The notes under the pieces are model-generated. The model did not search any database, was not told the origin of the DNA, and saw nothing but the letters and a program-made list of their open reading frames with translations. From Branchiostoma lanceolatum (taxonomy: Eukaryota; Chordata; Leptocardii; Amphioxiformes; Branchiostomatidae): a DNA stretch of 64,000 bases. A program made the translations under genes and the position numbers. This document shows, in pieces, positions 37,201-47,500 of the stretch (positions within the stretch are counted from its first letter, which is position 1; the number at the start of each line of letters is the position of its first letter). Location of the stretch: positions 31,147,458-31,211,457 of the forward strand of contig NC_089722.1 of assembly GCF_035083965.1 (NCBI RefSeq), given 5' to 3'.

Positions 37201-38761
37201 AACGCTTCTACCATCTGCTAACTTTACTCACCGATGATTCAGAAAAATAATAAGCCTAATCGATTCGGAGGGTGACGAACAATGTAAAGCCGAGAGGCCC
37301 ATGTATAGGGGTCTAAGCTCAGGTGTCTGACTTTGCACGTAAAGGAACCCAACACAACTATCAAGAGGAGAAGGAGTGACCCAATGTGCTTGGCTTAGAC
37401 CTAGCAAAGCCACTTTGCACTTCTAGCCATTTGAAGAAGCATCATGCTTTATCCCATGATCAATTTAGGACGACAAAAGGAGAGGCATAGAAGACTTAGT
37501 ATACAGGTAAGTTACTTACAGTACATGTAAGATTAGAACCGATGCCCTTTTTTTAAGGTTAAAGGTTCCAACAAACATTTAAGTATCTAATATATGTGAC
37601 AATGGCCTCACCTCTTTGTAACTTTCCTCATGGAGGACGAACACTCCCTTGGTGACAGCGTACGCCGTAGACAGCAGCGTGAAGAATATGGCGGACACGT
37701 AGTACGCCTGCCTCTTCTTAATCAGACCGCGGTCGTACGGTTCGTCGAGGAGCTTCATGGAGATTTCCTCAATCCGCGTGAAGAAGTGAAAGAGTAGACA
37801 CATGCGCAGCAGCGACAGGCACGCCAGTTCGAACACGGAGCGGTAGAAGTCGAAATGTACAACGTTGTCCTCCAGATACTGGGTACGACCACCTGTGAAC
37901 ATGGGAAATGATAACTAAATTATTGCACAACAATCGTACAAGGTACAAATTTAAATATGGCATCTACATGTACTTGTACTTAACTATAGTTCCATAAGGC
38001 TAACCTACCTATTAGAAACGGCCTAAAAAAGGCCATCAGGGACTTAGTAGCTTTACCTTTTATACGCAAAGTAACCCTAAAATCATACTACAGGGCTTGA
38101 AATTCATTTTTGGAAATAGGTGCACTGGTGCACCCAACTCAAAAAAATTAGGTGCACAGAAAGAATTTTGGGTACACCACAAAATAAAGTTGAATGTCAG
38201 CAAAACATAATTACAAAGTTTAACGCTCTTAAGAACTTCAATCTGTAATTCTATAGCTAACTTCAAAATTTCACAAAGTAAAAAATCAAATGAAGTACAA
38301 CTGTTACAAAAGGTTATATCACTTTTTCTGATACTCACATTTCAAGAATATTCTGCATACTAGTCTACAATATTACCTTTACCCTGTAGCTTACAAAAAT
38401 ATCTAGGTGCACTGATGCACCGACAGTCAAAAATTAGGATCACAGACCAATTTTGGGTGCACACAGGTGCACATGCACCCGGGCCACTATTTCGAGCCCT
38501 GTACTCCATTGGCAAACATTCTGATGGTGAGAAAAAAAAAACATTGTACATATGAGATTCTTCAGCAAGCAACCAATTAAGTTAAATTAAATTTTCTATA
38601 AAAAAAAGTAGAAAAAATAAGAATACTGCTGTTTCTAAGTGTGTTTGCATACCTGCTAGCCACAGTGCCACACAGACGACTCCGTCAAGGAACACCAGAA
38701 AACGGACAAAGTTGGTGTAACGGAAGAGCGGTAGCGTGTAGTACGCCCGGTTTCCCTCCAT
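22274..38761 (-). CDS. ABCB-type half ABC transporter with TMD0 (TAPL/ABCB10-like), 801 aa
   Basis: Seventeen exons join in phase with GT-AG borders: 38761-38653, 37892-37612, 36946-36734, 36234-36123, 35448-35274, 33961-33901, 33006-32871, 32572-32349, 31712-31619, 28312-28239, 27656-27563, 27398-27337, 26845-26719, 26101-25914, 24371-24255, 23066-22944, 22489-22274. The ATG context CATCGCCATGG is strong. Residues 1-160 hold about four extra N-terminal helices (TMD0-like); 201-493 the six-helix core (with [20 protein letters not shown]); 525-770 the ATPase. Visible motifs: A-loop Tyr in TFTYPSRPD, Walker [10 protein letters not shown] (561-569), Q-loop SQEPTLF, signature LSGGQ (664-668), Walker B ILLLDE (684-689), D-loop SALD, H-loop His720. 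All catalytic residues are present. Half transporters dimerise to export substrates; the TMD0 suggests a lysosomal TAPL (ABCB9)-like role, but substrate and organelle are inference. The C-terminus is an acidic, Ser-rich tail. Confidence 0.95.
23110..23530. mobile_element. Foldback-like element rich in AAGTCCGGAC words
   Basis: The left side (TTCCGGACCTG twice, TTAGGTTCAAGTCC) and the right side (GGACTCGAGTCCGAACCTAAAC) are imperfect inverted copies around an AT-rich middle. It lies in the ABCB last intron region just upstream (in transcript terms) of exon 16. Confidence 0.45.
23575..23660 (+). repeat. Foldback-family fragment
   Basis: Contains CAACTGGATAAAATTTTG and AACAGTCAGAC, matching 29-110 and the arms of 31190-31371. 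Single arm only. Confidence 0.55.
23758..24220. mobile_element. 463-bp MITE in ABCB intron
   Basis: TACCGTAAAATTCCTATTTA at the left and its near-perfect reverse complement ending ATTTTACGGTA at the right form ~24-bp terminal inverted repeats. Internally, a block around CCCTCCTAACGTACGCACCC occurs three to four times. No coding capacity. Confidence 0.8.
24571..25665. mobile_element. 1.1-kb non-autonomous DNA transposon in ABCB intron
   Basis: The two ends are perfect 24-bp inverted repeats beginning GTAACGTTGGGTAACC, at 24571-24594 and 25642-25665. The inside has only short frames and no transposase, so it depends on another element. No target duplication could be recognised. Confidence 0.85.
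26105..26400 (-). repeat. Local duplication next to ABCB exon 14 acceptor
   Basis: About 50 bases immediately upstream of the exon 14 acceptor (GTGTTGCCGTGGAAACGGAA at 26105) are repeated near 26349 (GTGTTGTCATGGAAACAGAA). The second copy lacks the exon. Confidence 0.6.
28596..31151. mobile_element. 2.56-kb TIR element carrying a minisatellite
   Basis: The ends are 35-bp inverted repeats (31 of 35 matching) starting CATTACGAACT and including CAATTCAGAAGCGTAT, at 28596-28630 and 31117-31151. About three quarters of the interior is the 103-bp tandem array described separately. There is no transposase. I infer a non-autonomous DNA transposon whose interior expanded by tandem duplication. It sits in the ABCB intron between exons 9 and 10. 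No target-site duplication was recognised. Confidence 0.75.
29170..30990 (+). repeat. 103-bp minisatellite, ~17 units, with a 109-bp variant
   Basis: Measured at the word GTGAGCCCTG, units begin at 29273, 29376, 29485, 29588, 29697, 29800, 29903, 30006, 30109, 30218 and then every 103 bases to about 30939. Three units are 109 bases because CTATAG is inserted after AACGGTAG; these also carry AAGAACGG instead of AAGAATGG, so they copy as a subtype. Edges are diverged, the centre is nearly uniform. Confidence 0.93.
31190..31371. mobile_element. Foldback MITE, complete two-arm copy
   Basis: TTTTGAAACAGTCAGACGTT near 31200 is matched by its reverse complement near 31350. Outer arms GTGGATACAA and TTATCCAGTTGC complete about 35-bp inverted repeats. 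Single-arm relatives occur at 29, 23575 and 38855. Confidence 0.65.
32984..33178 (-). repeat. 98-bp tandem duplication spanning ABCB exon 7 acceptor
   Basis: The start of exon 7 with its acceptor (copy at 32984-33081) is repeated at 33082-33178; both read ATGGAGATGTTCACCTGTG on the plus strand. The upstream copy therefore carries a decoy 3' splice site followed by about 24 exon-like bases. Using the decoy would give a frame without family similarity. A G-run of about 14 separates the copies. Confidence 0.75.
33188..33548. mobile_element. MITE with GGGTGATGCGGAATAC ends, copy 1
   Basis: GGGTGATGCGGAATACAC on the left is inverted as GGGTATTCCGTATCACCC on the right, extending into the shared GTTGTATT. 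About 360 bases, in ABCB intron 6. Confidence 0.75.
33556..33895. mobile_element. Same MITE family, copy 2, next to ABCB exon 6 donor
   Basis: Begins GCGGGTGATGCGGAATACAA and follows copy 1 through its whole interior, including GCGCAACC-type and CCGGTCCGGAACACCC blocks. It degrades within about 10 bases of the exon 6 5' splice site at 33900. The two copies are adjacent and in the same orientation. Confidence 0.7.
34138..34945 (-). mobile_element. LINE 3' fragment in ABCB intron 5
   Basis: The minus-strand frame 34941-34522 encodes the C-terminal part of a non-LTR reverse transcriptase: [34 protein letters not shown], then [20 protein letters not shown] and a stop. This pattern is common downstream of the RT domain in CR1/L2/Jockey-like LINEs. 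A short 3' UTR follows and the copy ends in ATTATTATT-type repeats at 34138. Only the 3' end was inserted. Confidence 0.75.
37265..37400 (+). mobile_element. SINE body fragment
   Basis: GCACGTAAAGGAACCCAACA and AAGAGGAGAAGGAGTG resemble the SINE body block near 2478-2520 but diverge strongly. No head or tail is visible. Confidence 0.4.
38091..38501. mobile_element. hAT-like MITE in ABCB intron 1
   Basis: The ends CAGGGCTTGAAAT and ATTTCGAGCCCTG are inverted copies; subterminal GGTGCAC motifs occur on both sides. CAGGG-type termini are usual in hAT elements. About 411 bases; flanking 8-mers do not match well, so no target duplication is claimed. Confidence 0.65.
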
Positions 38762-39512
38762 GGCGATGGGTGTAGTCTTCCTACTTAAGCTTCACCCTTA
38801 TAGGAAGAGACACAAAACGATATGGATTATATAAGTAAATATAAAAGTTTCTCAAGCAACTGGATAAGTTTTGTAAACGGTCAGACGTTTCATATAGCAT
38901 CTAAAGTCCGACGGGTGTTTAACCAAAATTATCAATTGATATGTAAGTAAGGAGAAGACAAATGTTGTACCAGTTGGACTTCAAATTCTTTTCTGTAAAG
39001 TCGATGACAAAAGACAGGGGATGCTATCTGAAGATCAGAGATAAATAAAAAACACCAAACCAAGTTATGATCAGAGAAAAGATCATAGTTTTTGAATGAG
39101 AATTTCCTGTTTACCCCTGAGTGTAGGCTATATTTGCTCTGTGTTGGGGTGGATTTGCAAAACTTATCCAATATTCATTGTTTGTGAGTTACATGTATCT
39201 TATCACCTCTATGTCGATATATGCTTAGAAAACCTTACACAACAAGTTTGAAATCTTGATTTTGGTCGATTGTATGTGTTAATCTCTATGTTTACTTTAT
39301 TAATCTATTTGAAACCTTTAATCTATAATTATTATTTATAATGGCACCACGTGTATCAGAAGATGGCTGCTTTGACCTCATTCTGTCATTGTTGACATTG
39401 TGAGTGTTATAAAGGAGATCTTGGAGTTCAAAAGGTTAAATGAGTCATGCATTTTTGTTTATGGCAAGGGATGTTCTCTTTAGAAAGTTTAAGAGGCCAT
39501 GATTTCAGTTTC
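38762..39512. other. Upstream of ABCB start
   Basis: A possible 5' UTR acceptor (CTTCCTATAAG on the minus strand) lies near 38798, so the 5' UTR may begin there. A foldback-family fragment lies at 38855-38910. No promoter motif can be named. Confidence 0.35.
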
Positions 39513-39758
39513 TTAACCCTTAAGCTGCCAGGTTTTTTAGCCAAGTAAAAATAAAAAATGTTTGACCCCTGACCTCCCTCACGAAACCCGCGAAACACCC
39601 GGCGGCGCTAACTCCCCTAACTTCCCGGCTTCGCGCGCTACACGCACGCAAAGCTGTTTTGTTCTGGGGAATACCCTATCCCGGTTATAACCGGGTCCAG
39701 CACACAAGGCATATTTCTGTATCCCTAATTAAGTCGGGACTGGCAGCTTAAGGGTTAA
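39513..39758. mobile_element. piggyBac-type MITE with TTAA target duplication
   Basis: CCCTTAAGCTGCCAG at 39517-39531 is perfectly inverted as CTGGCAGCTTAAGGG at 39740-39754, and TTAA flanks both sides. CCC termini plus TTAA duplication is the piggyBac signature. The 238-bp interior is non-coding. Confidence 0.85.
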
Positions 39759-39963
39759 GGGCAACCATAGAAGAAAATACTTGCCAATAAATACAGTAAT
39801 AGGAAAGGTCAAAATCTAAAATATCACATGATGAAGCCTTGGATCAGAAAAAAATAATTATCAGATTCTTTTGCAACAAGTATCTGTCTTCGGTCTATAG
39901 CTTGGCTGCTACTTAGCTTCTAGTCCTAAACTTGTATAATTACTACATTATACAACAGTTAAT

Positions 39964-40330
39964 GACCGGTGCAATGGCCTAGTGGGTAGAGTGTTTGCCT
40001 TGCATACGGTAGGTCGTGAGTTTGATCCCCAACCGGGTCATACCAAAGACTCTAAAAATGGTACATACTGCTTTCACTGCTTAGCATTCAGCATTTGGGA
40101 AAGAATATGGAAGTTAAACACACACCACTACCAGTGGACTAGCCCCCTGCTGTAGTGATTGCACCAAGTTGTGTGGCCCAAGGGCTACTGAAACGGAGAT
40201 GGGCGCCGACCTATGCACCATCGGTGCGGGAAGGAACTTTGACCTTGACAACACTTAAACTCAAGCTGAGTCTCAATTATTGACTTTGGCAACCTCGTCT
40301 AATGCCCTTATAAGGCCATGAAAAAGAGAC
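39964..40330 (+). mobile_element. Second tRNA-derived SINE family
   Basis: The head has an A-box-like TGGCCTAGTGGGTAGAG and a B-box-like GAGTTTGATCCCC with correct order and spacing. The body is unrelated to the SINE at 2248. It carries no obvious long A tail. It is a SINE rather than a tRNA gene because no acceptor-stem pairing was seen. Confidence 0.7.
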
Positions 40331-41815
40331 AGGTGTTGCTGTAAGTTTTAGCCTATATTGCAGACAGGCAGGTTGACAATAGGCAAGGAAAAGCTGAAAG
40401 GGACCTATACGTAAAGAATTTCTACTTCTTGAAAAACATTTATGCTGAACTCAGTGATTGAAATAATTAAAAAAGGGAGTTCCTACATATATGTAGTAGA
40501 GCCAGATCAGAAATCTAATTATATTTACCAGAAAATGTGGGTCTTGAAAATTGGGTTTTCACAAATTTCTGATGAAACCAGGTTTAGCATGAACGGTTCG
40601 CCAGATCTGGCGCAGATATTATAGTATGATTTCACTGCCAAGGACTTGAAGGAGGTATGGATTTTCCCACCAAATATACCTTTTCTCACTAATTATGCAA
40701 ATTAGGTACTAGTTAGACTACTTGGTGCTCATCTTCAATAAACCAACCCACATGCCAAAAATGATTGATGCCTGATGTCTCCTTGACTTATACCAATTTG
40801 TGAAGGAGATGACATAATGACAGAAGGAGAAGAAGAAGAAAGAAAGAGAGAAGAATACACCAGCAAAATACATATTTTCCTCATACCATATTATATAGGG
40901 AGGGAAACACAAAAACATGCCTTACGGGGGTTGCCAAAAATAAATCTGGGGGATCGATGAAGGATAGAAAGTAATTCTTAACAGCAGAAATTACAAGAAG
41001 GATCCTGATTCTTACCAGAAAAGAGTGTACACCAACTTGAAGATTAAGTCCTCCTTTTCCTGTTCTTCTGTAGATAAATGTGTGAAAACACAGGTATTAC
41101 CTTATATAGGCGGTAAAAATGCCATGGTAACGTCATCAGTAGTTAGATATAAGCATGAGTCACCCCTAAGTACTGAATTTGTAAAACTTTACTGAAAGGA
41201 GTGTTCAGCAGTATACTGAGGTCATACCTGAACTTTTCTGTGACTCATATCGTCACCCAGGCACTTCCTGTTATGTTTAGTTATGACCAAACAAAGTGGA
41301 CTTTCACCTTCTGAACTTTGGGCAGTGACCTTAACGGTGCACACCCCAGTTCTTCCGCGACCGGGGTCAACGGAAGTGCCTGACAAAAAAGTGACGAAAG
41401 GGTTTCGAGGGGCTGGGTTTGAGTTTAGATTTCTCATAATGTGCTTCGAACTGATATTAGATACTAGCATGGCTGATCATGAAAAGCGTATGAATTGGTG
41501 TGTTTTGGGTGAAAATTGCGTTTCGATCTGAGCCTTGCTTCCGGATATCCATCCGCGTTGTTGGTGAAATGTCCCTTGGCCCGGGATTGACCTTTGTTGC
41601 GTTCTGTGGGTCATGCTGACATGCCTCGCGCCGTGGATGATTAAAGAAATCTAAGTACTAGAATTTTCTTTATAATTGGCTCGACTGTACGCTAGGTTTT
41701 TCTCTTTCTGACAACATCAGTCGTTTCTACCCAGAAATTTTTTTCTACGAGTTTTATCCTACACAAAAGTGCCAAAATTTGACCATCATTTTTGACGTGA
41801 AAATTATGTTTTTGT
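40331..41815. other. Intergenic, nothing recognised
   Basis: Reading frames here are short and lack family similarity. It may contain the ABCB promoter, but I see no supportable signal. Confidence 0.4.
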
Positions 41816-42318
41816 CCCTTGCCAAACTGTTGTCTAATGTAGCATTAATGCCGCACTACGTGCTCCTTAGCGGAGCACATTGGGCATTAATGCTGGATTC
41901 CCTCTGCTCCCTTTGGAACAGGGCATTAATGCCAGCATACACCCCTGTCCATTAATCATCATTTATCACCCAGTCTTCTTGGACTGAAGGGTAAGTGGAA
42001 ACCCTTTCCCCTGGCTGGTGCCAGTGGGGGTGGTCACACCAAATTAACCCTCTGCTCCCTAACTACAGTCCACCCTTGACTGCTAATGTATAGGTCAAGC
42101 ATGACTAAAGGCCGTGGCAGAAAGCACTAATGCTGGAAAGATGCCAACTAATTGGTTCAAGCCTTGGTCCAAGGCATGGCTGCTATGACATTGAGGGACT
42201 GGTATTTGGACAGCCATAATTACCATGAAATTACCATGGCAGTGTGCACTAACCAAGCATTAGTGCTGCATATGTATTTCTGGCATTAATGCTACATTAG
42301 ACAACAGTTTGGCAAGGG
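41816..42318. mobile_element. 503-bp MITE with perfect ~36-bp TIRs
   Basis: CCCTTGCCAAACTGTTGTCT opens the element and its exact reverse complement closes it; identity continues through TAATGTAGCATTAATGCC. The palindrome GCATTAATGC or a one-base variant occurs at five places inside. No coding capacity. Confidence 0.88.
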
Positions 42319-43994
42319 GTCTCCTGATTTACCAAAATCAGAGAGGTAGAAGAAACAGAACTCAGCTGGTCCTGTAGCGGAAGGGATAGGCTTTCATCCC
42401 ATACACAGTTGATTTACTTCAGAATACTTCCCTGGAAGAGACAGTACCTAGACTGGAGGGTGCGCAGCCTCCAATTGAAACACCAAATAAACTGGGGTGT
42501 GCTCCCTTAAGTACATGTTATACGTTACAGTTTATAATTGGGCAATATTGTGATTACCGTGCGGTTAGCAGATGTGACCGTGCATTCAGGAACTCGAAAT
42601 CCGAGCGTCTCAAAAAAACTTTGTTTTCTACACTATCTAGCAAAAGTTTATAGACATAACCCTTTTTTGTGGAGGGGTTGTGTTCATATTTGTTTTTTTT
42701 GGGGATAATGTCTTTTGAAGATGATCAGGTACATTATTAGTAGTAGCTATCTGATGATTTTTGTTATATGTCACTGATTGTCAGTAATCATAAATGATAT
42801 ACATGTATATGTACTGTACAACAATTTTCCTTGATCACTTGCTTCAAGTTCCAAGTAGAAAATGCATGTATCATGTACATTTTCACTTGTTGAATTTGAA
42901 AGCACCGTTGCCCCCAGTTAGGGGTCATAGCGGGGAACCTTATAATGGCCAAATTTTCAAAGTGGCGAGGAAGATTATCATTATTTGAACAAGCTATGTA
43001 CAGTTATTCTGTTCAATATCTAATATACTTAATAGGTATATATGGTCCTCAGGCATTTATAATTGAATAGATATAACCTACCTGCTTATTATCTTTTTTC
43101 CCTTGGACAGTTGTATGAACACAGTTTACCTCGACTGTCAATTTGGTAATTTTCCGGGGGGGGGGGGGGGGGTACTTTTATTCCAGGTGGTACGTAATAT
43201 ACTTTTATTAGATGTTGAAGATTTGTCCGGGGGGTACTTTTATTCCAGGGGGGACTTCTATTTGAGAGGTGAGAGTAATGTTACAGTTCATGATTGGGCC
43301 TTATTGGTTTATTGTAATTACTTTGCTTTTTTAAGATTGTCTACACTCTTTTATAAACTTTTAACTCAAAAAGGCAAGGTAATTGACGTAATAACAATAC
43401 TCTTATGATAACAGTACACACCGGAATTCTCCCATGTTTTAATTTTTAAAAAGCATTGAGGGTGGTTTTGAGGTATAAATAACTTTTCCTAACGAAGAAT
43501 ACTGCTTAATTTAATATGTTCTTTTAGAATTAATAATAACATATGTAACGTTATGACATATTGTCATGGTCAGTGAAATGTATAAAATTTGATATTTCTT
43601 GGATCCACAGACAGATGAAATCAATTTTACGTTTTGACATCAATTTTAGTTTTAAGTGTCCTTCTGGTTAGAAAGTGCCCAACCCCCAAATTGACATCAC
43701 ACACACCCCTCCCCCTACACCCCACGGGGCCAGTTCTCAACCACAACCCCCAACATTCACAGACCCCCCCCCCCCCCCAATGTGATGAATTGGCAAAAGA
43801 CTAATTATTAATACAGATCATACAAAGCATAAATCATAACGCAGAAAGAGCGAGTAGATCATGGTCTACGTTAAACCCAGTCTGACTCAGCACTAAACTT
43901 AAGACCACGTCATAATTTGTGTAACCTTACGTAACCTATGTTGTATAACATTAAGCGGCCTGTCATTCACTTTCACAACTCAGATACGAAACAT
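42319..43994. other. Intergenic with homopolymer runs
   Basis: A G-run of about 16 lies at 43157-43172, part of a local duplication of GTACTTTTATTCCAGG, and a C-run near 43766-43779. No gene was supported. Confidence 0.5.
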
Positions 43995-44145
43995 ACATAA
44001 CCTAGAAAGGGTTACAAAAAAGGTTTAAAAAATCGCAACTTAAGAGAACCTGAACGTTCGGAACGACAGAAAATTGCAACTTTTGGTGACTACACGTTGT
44101 CAAATATTTAAGAGTGTCGTTTAACCGGTAGGACGTTCACCTTGC
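43995..44145 (-). repeat. Dispersed ~150-bp repeat, copy 2
   Basis: Reverse complement of 9415-9570. It lies 400 bases upstream of the start codon of the PPxY membrane-protein gene. Confidence 0.7.
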
Positions 44146-44537
44146 CTGTACTCGCGTACGCGTAGTCAGACAGTCCTAGCCTGTGACGAAACAAAACGAC
44201 ATTTTCTCCTTGCAACTTTCACCAACAAGGCGTCCAAAAGGGTACAGGAAAAGACAGGAGTAAACATACGTCTGGAAACAAAACACAAACGCTAGAATTC
44301 CGTACCTGTGACCTCACCTTCAGGTGCAAACGCATCGAATGTGGCCGCGCCGGTTGTCGATGACCGCGAGACATCTAGCGGAGTAAATAAGAACTGCAGG
44401 TCAAGGTTCATCCGTTGACCAGTACAGCAGAGACGTCTAGCGGTTACCACGAAAACTGCGTCATGACGTAAAAAGCGGGAGAGTGGACCGACAGGTACGA
44501 GAATCTGACACCTAGTCTTCCACTTCAAGCAAACAAA

Positions 44538-47500
44538 ATGCCGCGCCGCCGTCCAAGCAAAGAAAAAGGTATGGCGTTCTCTTCTTAAAGTCAGCAGAAG
44601 GATATTTGCTTTCGTGATTTACGCAATGTGCCACCGTGATACAATTCAAACCTGTTTTATGAACTGTCTTGAGCTTCGAAGCTGACAATGACGACAGAAA
44701 TCAAAACGACCCGGAAGTCACCTGCCATTTTACATGTCTGTCATGTCCTACTGGCATCAGGTTACTTTCCCTTTACATTATAAAACGACAGCAGGCCTCG
44801 ACTTATATCTTTTTTGCAGTATACGGCTGATATATTGTAGCTAGTACTACATTCAACCATCGCCAACACATCTCTGGGTTGAAATTGTCTTTTACGAGTT
44901 ACGTTGTAAATGTCACAGAATGATTTTGACGTTCAATGTTCATAATATTTCCTTGAAAGGAAGTGCCCTTTTAAAATGTTAGTTGTGGGGAACATTGTAG
45001 TTCATCGATATGAAGAAGATAAATATATTCACGATTCGTCCATTACGTCCTATATATGTTGTTTTCGCATGATATAATCAGATATTTATTCCGTCTCTGT
45101 CACTACTAGTACATTGCACGGGTCAGTGGCACAGTGCTTCGACCGAGATTTGTTTCAGTCTGAGTAAAAACATCACTGCAACATTCCACTGTCACACTCC
45201 CCACAACATGGTCACTGTCTGAACCGTTGTACAGTCACAACATATCGTGGCCTTGCATTTCATATACCCTGTATTTACTGTAACTCTTTCAGCCGTGTGA
45301 CGTTATAATGTACAGTGCTACACAGGAAATCGCCGGACATGACAAACACACCAAACTTCTTGGAAATTTTGGCGGGAAACTAGAGTAAAATATGTATCTA
45401 AAGTTCCTGTATCTGATCTTTAAAAGAACTTTAAATTCTTGTCAAAAACTGTATTCCAGGTGACAATCTACTCACAAAAGTAGCACTGTAGTTCTCTTAA
45501 GGTTGACTCGCATGGGTACAAAGTTAAGAGCACTTTTGTTTTGCCTTGGGCGGTTCGGGGATTCCACGTAAAACAACAAAGGCGATACAACAATGCGTAC
45601 CTGGCCGTACCAGGTGAGGAAAAATGGCGCCAGAATCATTCACTTATCTCCTTGATATCTCTTGTCTTTTACGTTACTTCAAGCACAACATAGAAATAAA
45701 TTGTATAGAAAATGTCATTGTGACGTTTGCAGTGTGTGTTAGATCTACACGCACAGTGAGCTACATCGCTATAAATCCATGGTCTTTGTTACGTTTCCAC
45801 CAACGCAATAGTGCATGTAGCTTTGAATGTGTATTTTTCTAAGCCCCAAGGCTTTGAGTGCAGTTTTTATTTTTATTTTGGTACCGCCCTGTTTATGCAA
45901 TGCCTTGACGGCCTCTATTGTTTGTAAATAGACCTCAAACAACATTGCAGCTTTTTAGGGGCTTGAGTGTTCACGTGGACACTGACGTGGTGATATAGAT
46001 CACCGATTCACAGTGTCCATGTGTGTGTGGTCACACTTCACAGCCCTCCCTCCAACCATTGGTTTCAGGCTGGCTGATGGTTACGGTCTGGCTGCAAAAG
46101 GTGTATTATATATAAGCCCCCCAAAAAGGCCCGGTAGAGCCTGCTATGGAGGCTAAGACTACCACAACATCTGTAGTTGTTAGCTGTATTCTATTTCGAA
46201 CAAGATAAAACCACAACTATTGGCAGTTTCAAGAAATGTGAATAGAAAGTCTCGTGTAAGACAAAGACCATTCTGGTCTATACGAGGCCTTCTCTGTCTA
46301 GCTTACCGACATATAAATGAACGTCAATATTTAAAGGCAACCAACTTGAGCAATGTAAGGGCCCAAAATATGGAAATAAAGAAAATGCTGAAATCTTTAT
46401 GGTAGTGACATTTACTAACACTATTCAGCACATTTGTGTAATGACCTCATATACTTTGAGCATTTTGAAACCGTGCAAAAACGTGTCATACGATGATTCC
46501 CTTAGTTTTGCGAGCCTACAAAAACCCTGGTGATGATTTTCAGTGAGTTCTCACATCACAACGATGTCGTAGTTTTGCGTGATGGACGTCGCTATACATT
46601 GTGATAGTGTTGTTTTAACTAATCATGTATAGAAATGACTAAATAAATTGACTTTCAAAATCCGATTTTTGGGCCCTAATGTTGCTTGGGTTTCCTTTAA
46701 AGGTGATGAAAGAATGAATAACAGCTAATAATTGAAACAACGGTATGAGAGCAAAAAATAACTAACAACGGCAACAGTGAATATCATTCACTGGTTTCTG
46801 CATTCACAGTGTAGTGGAATACGTAAAAACTAATATGTAATAAACATTCAATTCTTACGACTTGCTAATCCTCAATTTCCGTTAACTGAAGAAACTTTAT
46901 AGTGCTTTGTTCAAACAGTTAGCAATTTCGTATGATACATGTTGATAATTATGTTGATTTACACTTGTTTCTAGGAGAACGGCGTTGTAGTTCAAAGCAA
47001 ATGAAAATTAAGACAAGCTGCGGGTAGTCAATGACAGTCGGTGCTGTACTATTACTACTATTGCTAATAAAGATTCTCACATTATTTGTCGCCACAGATA
47101 CGGATGACATGGAGGAGAAACTCCCGCCAAACCCTACACTATTCCGCTGCACCTGCACTGCGGTGATGATGACGTTGATGAGTGCTCACCTCGCCCCCGT
47201 CCTCACCTTACTCATCACGTTCCTCACCTTCTTCCCAGCGGCGACGCAGGACGACATTGGGTTTGACTCTGGTAAGGCACACATGTAGATCTTGCTCATG
47301 CAACTGATTTCACGAACCGTGCATATTTGTTGTACTCCTCAAGCAGAGGAGTGGGTCCGGCAGGTTTTTGACGTGTTTCTAGGCGTTTTTGTCTGGCTTT
47401 CTACTTTTTCATGGTATCTTTCTATCTTTAACCCAAGCAGAGGAGTGGGTCCGGCAGGTTTTTGACGTGTTTTTAGGCGTTTTTGTCGGGCTTTCTACTT

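Noticed and set aside
22274-38761. Naming the transporter as a specific orthologue (ABCB9, ABCB10 or TAP)
   Set aside because: Motifs fix it as an ABCB half transporter with extra N-terminal helices, but the orthology cannot be decided without a phylogeny.
39964-40060. Possible tRNA gene from A and B boxes
   Set aside because: Boxes are present but acceptor and anticodon stems do not pair, and the sequence runs into a SINE body. The same holds for 2248, 51412, 56748 and 63433.
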